57,990 nt of DNA, taken from the NCBI GenBank assembly GCA_030247855.1, contig JAPDRN010000182.1:1-57990 (forward strand), in the 5' to 3' direction. The first letter of the stretch is position 1. Each line of letters starts with the position of its first letter. The notes under the pieces were generated by a model. That model searched no databases. It saw only the letters and a list, made by a program, of their open reading frames with translations, and was not told where the DNA came from. Shown here piece by piece: positions 16,285 through 24,418 of this stretch. The position numbers and the translations under genes are program-made. The stretch is from Knufia peltigerae (Eukaryota; Ascomycota; Eurotiomycetes; Chaetothyriales; Trichomeriaceae).

Positions 16285-16304
16285 TTGGTCAACATTTGGT
16301 CAAC
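16285..16304. repeat. Direct repeat TTGGTCAAC upstream of ssrA
   Basis: Two copies of TTGGTCAAC (16285-16293, 16296-16304), one helical turn apart, followed by CAAGG, which can pair back with the first copy. They lie 37-56 bp before the ssrA 5' end, in the expected promoter region. Confidence 0.45.
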
Positions 16305-16340
16305 CAAGGGCCTGAAAGCCTTGCAATACTTGAAGAAACC

Positions 16341-16733
16341 GGGGGTGCATTGGTTTCGACGGGGGTTGTGAAGTCGCCTGGCGCATGCCGAGGGGGTAGC
16401 TTTCCTCGTAAATCCAGCTGCAAAACTCTAGTTGCCAACGACGACAACTACGCTCCGGTCGCTCTCGCAGCCTAAAAACTGCGGTGCGTGACCTTCTGCC
16501 GACTTAGGCGGAGCCTCGAAACTGCTTGTGTCCATGCTCGCAGCGTAGAGTCATTATCATGGAATCGCGCTGGGCGGCTGCCTGTCAGTCCGGCACAAGA
16601 ACACAACAGGCTGGTCCTTGGATGCGCTTTGCACGCCGTGCTGTCCCGGGATGAGATTCAACGGTGAGCTAAGCATGTAGTGCTGGGGATGGAGTGCCTT
16701 CGGACGGCGGTTCAATTCCGCCCACCTCCACCA
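16341..16733 (+). ncRNA. ssrA: Transfer-messenger RNA (tmRNA, ssrA)
   Basis: About 393 nt. The 5' end GGGGGTG-CATTGGTTTCGAC and the 3' end TTCAATTCCGCCCACCTCC-A-CCA form the alanine-tRNA-like domain: GGGGGTG (16341-16347) pairs with CACCTCC (16723-16729), and CCA (16731-16733) is encoded. The tag reading frame starts at the GCC at 16434 and ends at the TAA at 16473-16475, encoding ANDDNYAPVALAA. Pseudoknot regions follow. With SmpB it rescues stalled ribosomes and tags the products for proteolysis. Confidence 0.97.
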
Positions 16734-16756
16734 TTTGTACCGCCCTTCGGGGCACG

Positions 16757-16796
16757 AAAAGCCAGATCTCCCGTCGATTGGGATCTGGCTTTTTTG
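16757..16796 (+). terminator. Terminator of ssrA
   Basis: Stem GCCAGATC/GATCTGGC (16761-16768 and 16782-16789) followed by TTTTTT. It starts 23 bp after the tmRNA 3' end. Confidence 0.9.
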
Positions 16797-16843
16797 TTGG
16801 CCGCATCAGGTCCAGGCCCGCCGCCTCGACAAGGAGAAGCACC

Positions 16844-17206
16844 GTGGCGTTGATGAAGAGCTCCGAATGCAACTGCAAGGCACGCAGCGATATGACGAAC
16901 TGCCCACTCTGCGATGCAACTGCCCCGCCGGCCATTCCGCGGCCGATCGACGCCGTCTATGCGGCACCGGTGTCACAAGCCCTGCCGATCGCCAGGAACC
17001 GGGCAATCTACATCCTCCTCGCTCTGTTCCTGGGCATTTTCGGCATCCACAACTTCTACGCCGGTTACCACGGACGCGCGATCTGCCAGCTACTGATCAC
17101 GCTGCTGTTGGGTTGGCTTCTGATCGGCGTGATGATCACCGGCCTATGGGCGCTGGTGGAAATGATCACGGTGGAAACCGACGCCTCTGGCATGCAGATG
17201 GTGTAA
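16844..17206 (+). CDS. TM2-domain membrane protein with N-terminal Cys motifs
   Basis: A 120-residue protein starting at a GTG 7 nt after AAGGAG. The N-terminus has CNC and CPLC motifs that could make a small zinc ribbon. The C-terminal half is a TM2 domain: RAIYILLALFLGIFGIHNFY, the conserved G-H-NFYAGYHGRA turn, then LLITLLLGWLLIGVMITGLWALVEM. TM2 proteins are small inner-membrane proteins without a settled function. Two more small genes follow on the same strand. Confidence 0.82.
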   Translation: MALMKSSECNCKARSDMTNCPLCDATAPPAIPRPIDAVYAAPVSQALPIARNRAIYILLALFLGIFGIHNFYAGYHGRAICQLLITLLLGWLLIGVMITGLWALVEMITVETDASGMQMV

Positions 17207-17230
17207 TCCTTGGCTTCAGGAGGAACTGCC

Positions 17231-17590
17231 ATGGATCTCGACAGAATCGACGTTGTCTCCTGGCTCGACCAGATCCTGGATCAGGACCCGGCAACCTTCG
17301 AAGACGCTTACTGGGGTGTTCGCCCGGCCGCCGCCATTGCGGTACCGCACCTGCTCGCCCGCCTGCCGACCGTGCACGATGGTCACTCGCGCGCAAAGAT
17401 GCTGGAGCTGCTCGGCGAATCAGGCGACAGCACCGTCATCCCGACCCTGTTGGCTGAGCTGCAGCATCCGCTGGGGGAGGTACGCAAGTGGGCGCAACTG
17501 GCCTTGGATGCCCTTGATCGGGGAACCTCCTGGCAGCCCAGCATGGGGGGCCTAGCCGACAACGCTGCCCTGCCCCACACTTCAGCCTGA
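17231..17590 (+). CDS. HEAT-repeat-like small protein
   Basis: A 119-residue soluble protein with helical repeats (AIAVPHLLARLPTVHDGHSRAK, then MLELLGESGDSTVIPTLLAEL, then VRKWAQLALDALDRG), as in HEAT or PBS-lyase repeats used for protein binding. The start at 17231 is preceded by AGGAGGA. It lies 24 bp after the TM2 gene and may be co-transcribed with it. No function can be assigned. Confidence 0.7.
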   Translation: MDLDRIDVVSWLDQILDQDPATFEDAYWGVRPAAAIAVPHLLARLPTVHDGHSRAKMLELLGESGDSTVIPTLLAELQHPLGEVRKWAQLALDALDRGTSWQPSMGGLADNAALPHTSA

Positions 17591-17647
17591 CCGCCCGGAC
17601 GCCGAGCCGGCGCCCACGCTCCTCCGCGACACACAGAAGGATCTGCC

Positions 17648-18115
17648 ATGAACACGCCGCTGATCGCCCTGCTGCTGGGCCTGACCGTATCGACCGCCAC
17701 TGTTGCCGCACCTCCGGTAACCAGCACCGCCGCACTGGAAGCCCTGCTGGCCTGCAAGGCCGGCTCCGATTTCACCGAAGCGCAGGTGGAGCAGGCATTC
17801 CATGCCGCCGGCCTGACCCGCGACCCCGGCAGCGTGTTCGAGCCGAAGGACAAGCCGGTGGCGCTGTTCGGAGGCACCGTGGCCAGCGCGGATGTGAGCG
17901 TGTCAAATGTCCACAAGAGCCTGCACGTATACCTGAACAACGTCGACCACAAGCGCCTGGCTAAAGCGTGGTCGGTGACCACTGTCGATGATGCCGCGCA
18001 GACGGAGGAACCGTCGTACATCAAGCAGACCGACGCCCGTCACACCCTGCATGTCGGCGCCGCTGACGACTACGAGGGCTATTCGGCCTCGGTGACCTGC
18101 CAGATCCATCCGTGA
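17648..18115 (+). CDS. Hypothetical exported protein
   Basis: A 155-residue protein with a clear signal peptide (LIALLLGLTVSTATVAA, cleavage near residue 21). The mature part contains two cysteines (LLACKAG, VTCQIHP), which could form a disulphide. I recognise no family. It is 57 bp after the HEAT-like gene on the same strand. Confidence 0.65.
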   Translation: MNTPLIALLLGLTVSTATVAAPPVTSTAALEALLACKAGSDFTEAQVEQAFHAAGLTRDPGSVFEPKDKPVALFGGTVASADVSVSNVHKSLHVYLNNVDHKRLAKAWSVTTVDDAAQTEEPSYIKQTDARHTLHVGAADDYEGYSASVTCQIHP

Positions 18116-18151
18116 CCGGACCGATGATCGACTGAAGAGCCGGCCCGGGCG

Positions 18152-18622
18152 CTACAGCCAACGCCGGACCTGCTGCCGGAACGCGGTGTACCGGGCGCCG
18201 AAACGTTCGCCGAGAACACGTTCTTCCGGATGGATCTGAAAGCGCGTGATGTACAGGACAAACATCGGCACCACTGCGAGTGCCGGGAGGTTCTGCAGAT
18301 ACAGCATGCCTCCGAGCAGGAACGCCGCTTGCCCCAGATACATGGGGTTGCGCGTATGGCGATAGACCCCTGTGGTGATCAGCGCGGTCGATGACGCCGG
18401 TCGCAGCGGATTGACCGTGGTACCCGCACGCTGGAACGCCAACTTGGGCAACAGGTTCATCACCAGCCCTGCGGCCATCACCGCCGCCGCAGCCCACCAT
18501 GGCGTGGGCAATTCCGCTGCGGGCAGCCAGCGGCTGATGCCGAGACCGAGCAGACCGCACAGCAGCATTACAAGGGGTGGGGGAATACGGGTTTCCAGCA
18601 ATCGCATCGGCCGTTCCGGCAT
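18152..18622 (-). CDS. Isoprenylcysteine/phospholipid methyltransferase-like membrane protein
   Basis: A 156-residue integral membrane protein of the ICMT/PEMT superfamily. Hydrophobic segments lie at about 15-35, 40-58 and 95-120. The family signature is GVYRHTRNPMYLG, then the HPEERVLGERFGARYTAF motif near the C-terminus that binds S-adenosylmethionine. The substrate is unknown in bacteria. An ATG 15 nt further in (18607) is a possible alternative start. It is divergent from the lipoprotein hydrolase. Confidence 0.82.
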   Translation of the reverse strand: MPERPMRLLETRIPPPLVMLLCGLLGLGISRWLPAAELPTPWWAAAAVMAAGLVMNLLPKLAFQRAGTTVNPLRPASSTALITTGVYRHTRNPMYLGQAAFLLGGMLYLQNLPALAVVPMFVLYITRFQIHPEERVLGERFGARYTAFRQQVRRWL

Positions 18623-18747
18623 CGGATGTCCGAACCAGTGTCACACGCCGATGCCGGAGCCGCACTTCGGCCAGCGATGCCCCATCCGAGCCCTGCTTCC
18701 GCGTTGACACGCCTGCCGCTAGAGTGGCGCCAGCGCAGGGAGTCCAC

Positions 18748-20754
18748 ATGGCAAGAACAGGCATCGGTTTCATCGGCCACACCACCTTCGTCCTCATTGC
18801 CCTGCTGACCCTCAGCGGATGCGCGACGCTGCGCCAGTTCGGCCCATCGGTGCAGGTGGGCACGGTCACACCGGGCCAGTACATCGCGCTCAAGCGCGGT
18901 GACATCCTCACCAGCGGCAAGCTCAGCGCGGCCACGATGGAGACCCTGCGCGTGGCAGGCCTGGACGAAGGCGCCTGCGCCAAGCCGGGCCTGCCGTGCA
19001 TCGAAGCGATGGAAGCCAGCATCGTCGTCCGCGAGGAAGACAAGCGCTCGTCGCTGGCCGAACTATGGGTGCAGTACGCGATGACGATGCCGGCGCCGAA
19101 GCGCGAGTCAGCGTCGGCTGCGCGCAGCAAGACCGCGACCATTCAGCCCGACCCGACCTTCCAACCGCGCCTGGATGCGTGGATGCAGATCGCGCGGCAA
19201 TCCTATGCATATCTGTTCTTCACCGAACGCACCGCCAACCAGCGTGGCTTCGAAGACCGCCAGACGCAGGTGCGCGACTACTACAACCTGGCCGTGCAGG
19301 AATCCGCCGTGCTGCTGTTCGAGGCCTATTCGAGCAAGCAGGTGCGCAACGACAACGGGCGGTTCCAGCTGGGCCGCTGGACCTTTGTACTGGCGCCCGC
19401 CGACGATGGCGCGGCAGCGGACACGCGCGAACCGATCGAACTGGTACCGGCTGCATCGATGTCCTTCACCGGCACCCTGCGCAGCGTGCATCGCCGCGAT
19501 GGCTTCGGTGCCGAGTTGGTGGCGGTGATGGCCGACCCGGCCAGCACCGGGCTGGCGGCGGCCGCCGCAGGCACCGCACCGGCGGCCGAGCGTGACTGGA
19601 GCGAGATGCCGTCGCCGTCAATGACCGTGCTGCTGCGCTTCTCGGGCAAAAACCTGTGGGAAGTGCTACACGATGACGAACCGCAACTGGAGATCCACGA
19701 CCCCTACCAGGTGGCGGTGGTGGAGCTGCACGGCGAGCAGGTACCGCTTGCGGCGAACTTCACCGCAGGCTATGCGCTGTGGCTGGCCCGCTCCAACTTC
19801 AGCCGGCAATCGCTGCGTTCGTTGTTCGGCGGCAAGGGCGGCATCGACAAGCCGCATCTGTTCATGATGCAGCCGTACGATCCGAACCGCCGTGTGCTGC
19901 TGATGATCCATGGACTGGCCAGCAGCCCGGAAGCGTGGGTCAACGTGGCCAACGAGCTGATGCGCGACGATGAGATCCGCGGCGATTTCCAGATCTGGCA
20001 GTTCTACTACCCGACCAACATGCCGATCGCGCTCAGCCACGATGAGATCCGGCGGATCCTGCACGAGGCACTGCAGCGCTTTGATCCGAGCGGCCAAGCC
20101 CTCGCATCGCACAACATGGTGGTGGTCGCCCACAGCATGGGCGGCGTGATTTCGCGGCTGATGGTGTCCTCCTCCGGCGACCATCTGGTCGACACCCTGC
20201 TGGAAACCGCGCAGATGACCCCGGCGCAGCGCGAACTGCTGCGAACGAAAGGCGCGCCGGTGCTGACGTTCCAACCGGAACCGGAAATTTCACGGGTGGT
20301 GTTCATCGCTACCCCGCATCGCGGCACCGATGTTGCCGGCACGCGTCTGGGACGCTGGCTGGGCCGCTTCGTGCGGCTGCCGCTGACCGTGCTGGAGGAC
20401 GTTGCAACGTTGGCAAACGACGGCAAGGTCGAGCGCAACGATGACAAGCACGGCTACCAGATGAACAGCATCCAGAACCTGGACAAGGACGATGCCTTCG
20501 TCAAGGCCGTGGCCGATCTACCGATATCGCCGAAGGTGCGCTACCACTCGATCATTGCCCGTACCCAGGCAGAAGGTCCGCTGGAAAAGACCGATGATGG
20601 ACTGGTCCCGTACTGGAGTTCGCACCTGCCCAATGCCGTCTCGGAAAAGGTGATCGTGTCCGGCCATAGCGTGCAGGAAGCCACGCCGGCCATCGTCGAG
20701 CTTCGCCGCATCCTGCATGAGGACATGGCGGCTCATCCGCTGCCGGCGAAGTAA
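18748..20754 (+). CDS. Large lipoprotein with alpha/beta-hydrolase (lipase-like) domain
   Basis: A 668-residue protein with a lipoprotein signal (LIALLTLSGCAT). The first about 370 residues are of unknown fold. The C-terminal half is an alpha/beta hydrolase: oxyanion region MIHGLASSPEAW, nucleophile elbow VAHSMGG, and FIATPHRGTDVAG with the PGAP1/lipase look, ending with a probable catalytic His in VSGHSVQ. It is probably an envelope-anchored esterase, lipase or acyl-modifying enzyme. I take the ATG at 18748; upstream codons lack family-like sequence. Confidence 0.8.
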   Translation: MARTGIGFIGHTTFVLIALLTLSGCATLRQFGPSVQVGTVTPGQYIALKRGDILTSGKLSAATMETLRVAGLDEGACAKPGLPCIEAMEASIVVREEDKRSSLAELWVQYAMTMPAPKRESASAARSKTATIQPDPTFQPRLDAWMQIARQSYAYLFFTERTANQRGFEDRQTQVRDYYNLAVQESAVLLFEAYSSKQVRNDNGRFQLGRWTFVLAPADDGAAADTREPIELVPAASMSFTGTLRSVHRRDGFGAELVAVMADPASTGLAAAAAGTAPAAERDWSEMPSPSMTVLLRFSGKNLWEVLHDDEPQLEIHDPYQVAVVELHGEQVPLAANFTAGYALWLARSNFSRQSLRSLFGGKGGIDKPHLFMMQPYDPNRRVLLMIHGLASSPEAWVNVANELMRDDEIRGDFQIWQFYYPTNMPIALSHDEIRRILHEALQRFDPSGQALASHNMVVVAHSMGGVISRLMVSSSGDHLVDTLLETAQMTPAQRELLRTKGAPVLTFQPEPEISRVVFIATPHRGTDVAGTRLGRWLGRFVRLPLTVLEDVATLANDGKVERNDDKHGYQMNSIQNLDKDDAFVKAVADLPISPKVRYHSIIARTQAEGPLEKTDDGLVPYWSSHLPNAVSEKVIVSGHSVQEATPAIVELRRILHEDMAAHPLPAK

Positions 20755-20906
20755 TACACGAAGTCCAGCAACCGTGGCCCGCGCTTGCCCATATTCGGGT
20801 GCGGGAAGTGGAGTTCGTCCCCATGGCGGCAACGTGCCGCATTGAATGAACGGACTGCGGTCTGTAGCGTTGCAGCTGCCCATTCGGGCTACAACGGAGA
20901 ACACGC

Positions 20907-21113
20907 ATGAAGAGGATGTTCAGGCTGTCTGTTGCTATCGGTGCCGTGGCGCTGGTGTTCGGATTGAACGCTGTCGCGGCCGAGCCGACCCCATGCGATG
21001 AGTGCTACCGCGGTTACCAGATCTGCCTGTCGCAAGGCAAAAGCGAGATCTGGTGTTACGGCGCACTATCCCGGTGCCTGAAAAATTCCACCGGATGTAA
21101 CACGCCATACTGA
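20907..21113 (+). CDS. Small secreted cysteine-rich protein
   Basis: A 68-residue product with a signal peptide (IGAVALVFGLNAVAAE, cleavage near residue 25). The mature peptide of about 43 residues carries five or six cysteines (CDECYRGYQIC, IWCYG, RCLK, GCNTPY). GGAG lies 9 nt before the ATG. No family recognised. The cysteine spacing suggests a disulphide-bonded periplasmic or secreted mini-protein. Confidence 0.6.
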   Translation: MKRMFRLSVAIGAVALVFGLNAVAAEPTPCDECYRGYQICLSQGKSEIWCYGALSRCLKNSTGCNTPY

Positions 21114-21283
21114 CTGCGCACTCCGGTCGATCCAGTATCCCGGTGAAACGACGGATCGACACCGCCAGTCCCACGCTGATGGGACTGGCATCTGCCAACT
21201 GGCGGTCCTATTGAGGGAAAACCCTCATCGTCCCTGCGCATCGCTCTGGCTAAGCTGACCACTCTCTTCCGCAGGAGATCCGC

Positions 21284-22156
21284 ATGAACACCTCAGAGCC
21301 CAGCCGCCAGCCCAGCCCCGATCCGGCCGAGCGCGATGCGTTTTTCCCGTCGCCGTATTCGTTGTCCCAGTTCACTTCGGCAACCAGCAACCTGTCCGGT
21401 GCGGACTATCCAGACGCACGCAGTGACGGACGCTGGAAAGTGTTGATGATCGCCGCTGACGAACGGTATCTGCCTACCGCCAATGGCCATCTGTTCTCCA
21501 CCGGCAACCATCCGGTGGAGACGCTGCTGCCGATGTACCATCTGGACAAGGCCGGTTTCGGGATCGACGTGGCCACGCTGTCCGGCAACCCGGTGAAGTT
21601 CGAATGGTGGGCATTCCCACGCGAGGACCACAAGATCGGCGGCCTGTACGAGCGCTACGAGTCCCGCTTCCGCCAGCCTCTGCAGCTGGACGAGGTGGCG
21701 GCCGCGCTCGATGCCGGTTCGGACTATGCTGCGGTGTTCATTCCCGGTGGTCATGGTGCATTGATCGGCCTGCCGGAAAGCCGTGCAGTGAAGGCCACCC
21801 TGCAGTGGGCGATGGACAATCAACGCCACATCATCACCCTCTGCCATGGCCCCGCCGCCTTGCTGGCAGCTGGCGTGGACGAAGCCGATGGCAGCTCGCT
21901 GTTCCGGGGTTACCGCATCTGCGCCTTCCCCGATGCGATGGACCGGCAGACCCCGGATATCGGCTACATGCCGGGTCAACTACCTTGGTTCTTCGGTGAG
22001 CGCCTGGCCCAACAGGGCGTGCAGATCGTCAACGAGGGCATCGATGGCAGCGTGATGCAGGACCGCCTGCTGTTGACCGGCGACAGCCCGCTGGCGGGCA
22101 ATGCGCTGGGCAAGCTGGCTGCGCGCACCCTGCTGGATGCGTTGGCCGGTCACTGA
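21284..22156 (+). CDS. hchA: Hsp31 chaperone / glyoxalase III HchA
   Basis: A 290-residue cytoplasmic DJ-1/PfpI-superfamily protein of Hsp31 length. It carries the nucleophile elbow ITLCHGPAALL (catalytic Cys), PTANGHLFSTGNHPVETLLPM and AVFIPGGHGA. Family members have methylglyoxal-detoxifying (glyoxalase III) and holding-chaperone activity. GCAGGAGA precedes the ATG. It stands alone in its transcription unit. Confidence 0.93.
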   Translation: MNTSEPSRQPSPDPAERDAFFPSPYSLSQFTSATSNLSGADYPDARSDGRWKVLMIAADERYLPTANGHLFSTGNHPVETLLPMYHLDKAGFGIDVATLSGNPVKFEWWAFPREDHKIGGLYERYESRFRQPLQLDEVAAALDAGSDYAAVFIPGGHGALIGLPESRAVKATLQWAMDNQRHIITLCHGPAALLAAGVDEADGSSLFRGYRICAFPDAMDRQTPDIGYMPGQLPWFFGERLAQQGVQIVNEGIDGSVMQDRLLLTGDSPLAGNALGKLAARTLLDALAGH

Positions 22157-22314
22157 GAGGACAGGCACTTCCTGCCGGCGCAGGCTGCGTGCTACACAGG
22201 ACCGCACCTGTGTTCTGCTGCAGGTGTGGCGCCGGCACGCTGTTGCCAGCGGCGGCCGGCAGTCATTGCATCAATAGCGTCTGGCAGCACCCACGACAAC
22301 AAGGAGCGTGTTCA

Positions 22315-22557
22315 ATGATGCTGCACAGGAAACTGTTCGCGTGTTCATTCGGTGCCGTGCTGGCGGTTGCCACGCTGGTGCCTTCAGCGCCGGCAAATGC
22401 CGCCGAAGAGGTCGGCCTGCAGGAAGAGTGCGTGCCCTTCCGTGCCGGCTTCGGCATCCACCAGCGTTGCACGCTGTATGTGGTCTACGACGATGGCACC
22501 CGCGTGGCCAGCGACCACTACAACCGCGACGAGAACGGGATGATGTACGACCCCTGA
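22315..22557 (+). CDS. Hypothetical small exported protein
   Basis: An 80-residue product with a signal peptide (FGAVLAVATLVPSAPANAA, cleavage near residue 29). The mature about 50 residues contain two cysteines (EECVPFRAGF, QRCTLYVVYDDGTRV). AAGGAG lies 8 nt before the first of two adjacent ATGs. No family recognised. Confidence 0.65.
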   Translation: MMLHRKLFACSFGAVLAVATLVPSAPANAAEEVGLQEECVPFRAGFGIHQRCTLYVVYDDGTRVASDHYNRDENGMMYDP

Positions 22558-22598
22558 TCGCCCAGTGGCATCTGCCGGGCGGTCGCACGCCGTCCGTC

Positions 22599-22656
22599 CG
22601 GCCCTTGCAGCCGCCCATCCCGGCATACGGCCCTTGCAGCCGCCCATCCCGGCATA
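22599..22656. repeat. Perfect 29-bp tandem duplication
   Basis: Copies at 22599-22627 and 22628-22656 are identical (each begins CGGCCCTTGCAGCCG). They lie in the gap between the small exported protein and the exonuclease/phosphatase-family gene. Confidence 0.9.
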
Positions 22657-22683
22657 CCGCTGCCCTGGCCTTCCATGGCATCC

Positions 22684-22705
22684 TCCATGAAACCGCTTTC
22701 ATGGA
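22684..22705. promoter_or_regulatory. Inverted repeat in the leader of the EEP-family gene
   Basis: TCCATGAAA-CCGC-TTTCATGGA is a perfect 9-bp inverted repeat just before the GGAGGG ribosome-binding site. It could be an operator, or an mRNA hairpin shaping translation. Confidence 0.45.
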
Positions 22706-22721
22706 ATGGAGGGATTCCACG

Positions 22722-23576
22722 ATGTTGTCTCGCTTCCGAACGTCCGCGCTCTGCGCACTCCTGGCTTTTGCACTGCCCGCCGTCACCTGGGCAGCCTCAC
22801 CCGCGCCGTTGAAAGTCATGTCATTCAACGTACGCACCCCCGCCGACACCGACCCTGGCAAGCGCTGGCAAGACCGCCGCGATGCCATGGTCAAGGTGAT
22901 CCAGCAGGCGCACCCGGCGGTGATCGGCACCCAGGAACTGGTGCTGGAGCAGGCCAACTACCTGGCCGAGCACCTGCCCGGCTATCGCTGGTTCGGTGAG
23001 GGCCGCCGCGGCGGCAGCGGCGACGAGCACATGGGCGTGTTCTACGACAGCAAGGTGCTGGCGGTGGAGCAGTCCGGCAACTTCTGGCTGTCCGATACAC
23101 CTGACGTTGCGGGCAGCATCAGCTGGGGCAACCTGTTCCCGCGCATGGTCACCTGGGCAGTGTTCCGACGCCTGGATGATGGCCGTCGCTTCTACTTCAT
23201 GAACACCCACCTGCCCTACCGCGACGAAGACGAACCGCGGCGGATCAAGGGCGCCGAACTGATCGCCACGCGCGTGGCCGCATTGCCTTCCGATCTGCCG
23301 GTGGTGCTTACCGGCGACTTCAACAGCGAGCCCGGCGGCGGCACCTACCAGGCCTTCACCCGGGTGCTGCAGGACACCCGACGCCAGGTCAAGTCGCCGC
23401 AGGGTCCGCGCCTGACCTTCCACAACTTCACCGGCACGGCGACCGCCGAGCTGGACTGGGTGCTGGTGCGCGGCTTCCACGCGCGCAGCTTCTTCACCGA
23501 TGACCGCCGCATTGACGGCGTGCTGCCCTCCGACCACTTCCCGCTGGTTGTTGAGCTGGACTGGCCGAAGCCCTGA
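22722..23576 (+). CDS. Secreted endonuclease/exonuclease/phosphatase family protein
   Basis: A 284-residue protein with a signal peptide (LCALLAFALPAVTWAAS, cleavage near 23). The EEP fold is clear: KVMSFNVRTP (metal-binding Asn), IGTQELV (catalytic Glu), MNTHLPY, TGDFNSEPGG and the final SDHFPLVVEL. The family includes nucleases, sphingomyelinases and inositol phosphatases; the sequence does not decide which. GGAGGG lies 8 nt before the ATG. Confidence 0.88.
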   Translation: MLSRFRTSALCALLAFALPAVTWAASPAPLKVMSFNVRTPADTDPGKRWQDRRDAMVKVIQQAHPAVIGTQELVLEQANYLAEHLPGYRWFGEGRRGGSGDEHMGVFYDSKVLAVEQSGNFWLSDTPDVAGSISWGNLFPRMVTWAVFRRLDDGRRFYFMNTHLPYRDEDEPRRIKGAELIATRVAALPSDLPVVLTGDFNSEPGGGTYQAFTRVLQDTRRQVKSPQGPRLTFHNFTGTATAELDWVLVRGFHARSFFTDDRRIDGVLPSDHFPLVVELDWPKP

Positions 23577-23594
23577 GCATTACGACGGCCCTCG

Positions 23595-23858
23595 CTACAG
23601 CGGGGGTCGCTTGCCCAGCAGGCGGTACAGCGCCTGGTGCTGGTCGCGCGCCTGGCAGATGCGTGCGCCGACGGCGAGGAACACCGCAATGCCGACAAGG
23701 CCGCCTCCCAGCATGGAATCGGGCAGCCGCAGGAAACCGATCACCGCAGCCATCGCCGCCAGCACCAGCAGCACCACCACGGCCACCGACAGCCCGGCCC
23801 CCGGCAAGCCAGGATCACCGAGCAGCGTCCGTTGGGCAGATTGATTCTGTTCGCTCAT
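23595..23858 (-). CDS. Hypothetical small membrane protein
   Basis: An 87-residue product with two hydrophobic segments (LSVAVVVLLVLAAMAAVIGF and LGGGLVGIAVFLAVGARI) and a basic C-terminus. No family recognised. It converges on the EEP-family gene, leaving 18 bp between stops. Confidence 0.6.
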   Translation of the reverse strand: MSEQNQSAQRTLLGDPGLPGAGLSVAVVVLLVLAAMAAVIGFLRLPDSMLGGGLVGIAVFLAVGARICQARDQHQALYRLLGKRPPL

Positions 23859-23998
23859 GTCCCTGTCCTCCCGTAGTTTCCCCACTAGTTACACGGTGGG
23901 CGGGACTTCCGGCAGAGTCAGAAACGTCATGGCGGCGAGAACGCGTGCGGCAACGCACGCGCTACCCTACCGGCACTCTCATTGAGCGGAGACGGCAC

Positions 23999-24376
23999 AT
24001 GGCCCATCGCAGCCGGCTGGCCGGGTTCATCATCGATTGCCAGGATACGCCTGCCGCAGACAGTGCCCGCTTCTGGGCCGCAGCACTGGGCCTGGTGGCT
24101 GAGCCTGCCCGTGCCGAAGGCGACGCAGAGTACGCCGACCTGATAGGTGCGCCGGCGGGATTGAACGTGGAGGTGCAGCGGGTCGATCACCCGTCACGGG
24201 TGCATCTGGATATCGAAAGCGATGACATCAACGCCGAGGCCGAAAGGCTGGAAAAACTCGGCGCCCGCCGTGTCGGTTTCGTAAAACGCTGGTGGGTGAT
24301 GGAAGCGCCCACCGGCCATCGTTTCTGCATCGTGCGCATGCGCGGTCACGATGTCCCGGCCAACCTCTGGCCATAG
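23999..24376 (+). CDS. VOC-family (glyoxalase-like) protein
   Basis: A 125-residue cytoplasmic protein with a single-polypeptide vicinal-oxygen-chelate fold: GFIIDCQDTPAADSARFW, then VHLDIESDDINAEAERLEKLGA and the closing MEAPTGHRFCIV. This matches the short glyoxalase-like subgroup. Substrate unknown. It converges on smeX. Confidence 0.85.
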   Translation: MAHRSRLAGFIIDCQDTPAADSARFWAAALGLVAEPARAEGDAEYADLIGAPAGLNVEVQRVDHPSRVHLDIESDDINAEAERLEKLGARRVGFVKRWWVMEAPTGHRFCIVRMRGHDVPANLWP

Positions 24377-24418
24377 CGAAAAAGGGGGACGGAAGCGGAT
24401 GCTCCCGTCCCCTGTAGA

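Noticed and set aside
16185..16475. A 96-codon frame ending at the ssrA tag stop
   Set aside because: Its end is the tmRNA tag reading frame and its start is unrelated upstream DNA. It is not a protein gene.
16711..16733. ssrA 3' end as an island attachment site
   Set aside because: I found no second copy of the ssrA 3' end, no integrase gene and no island downstream in the window.
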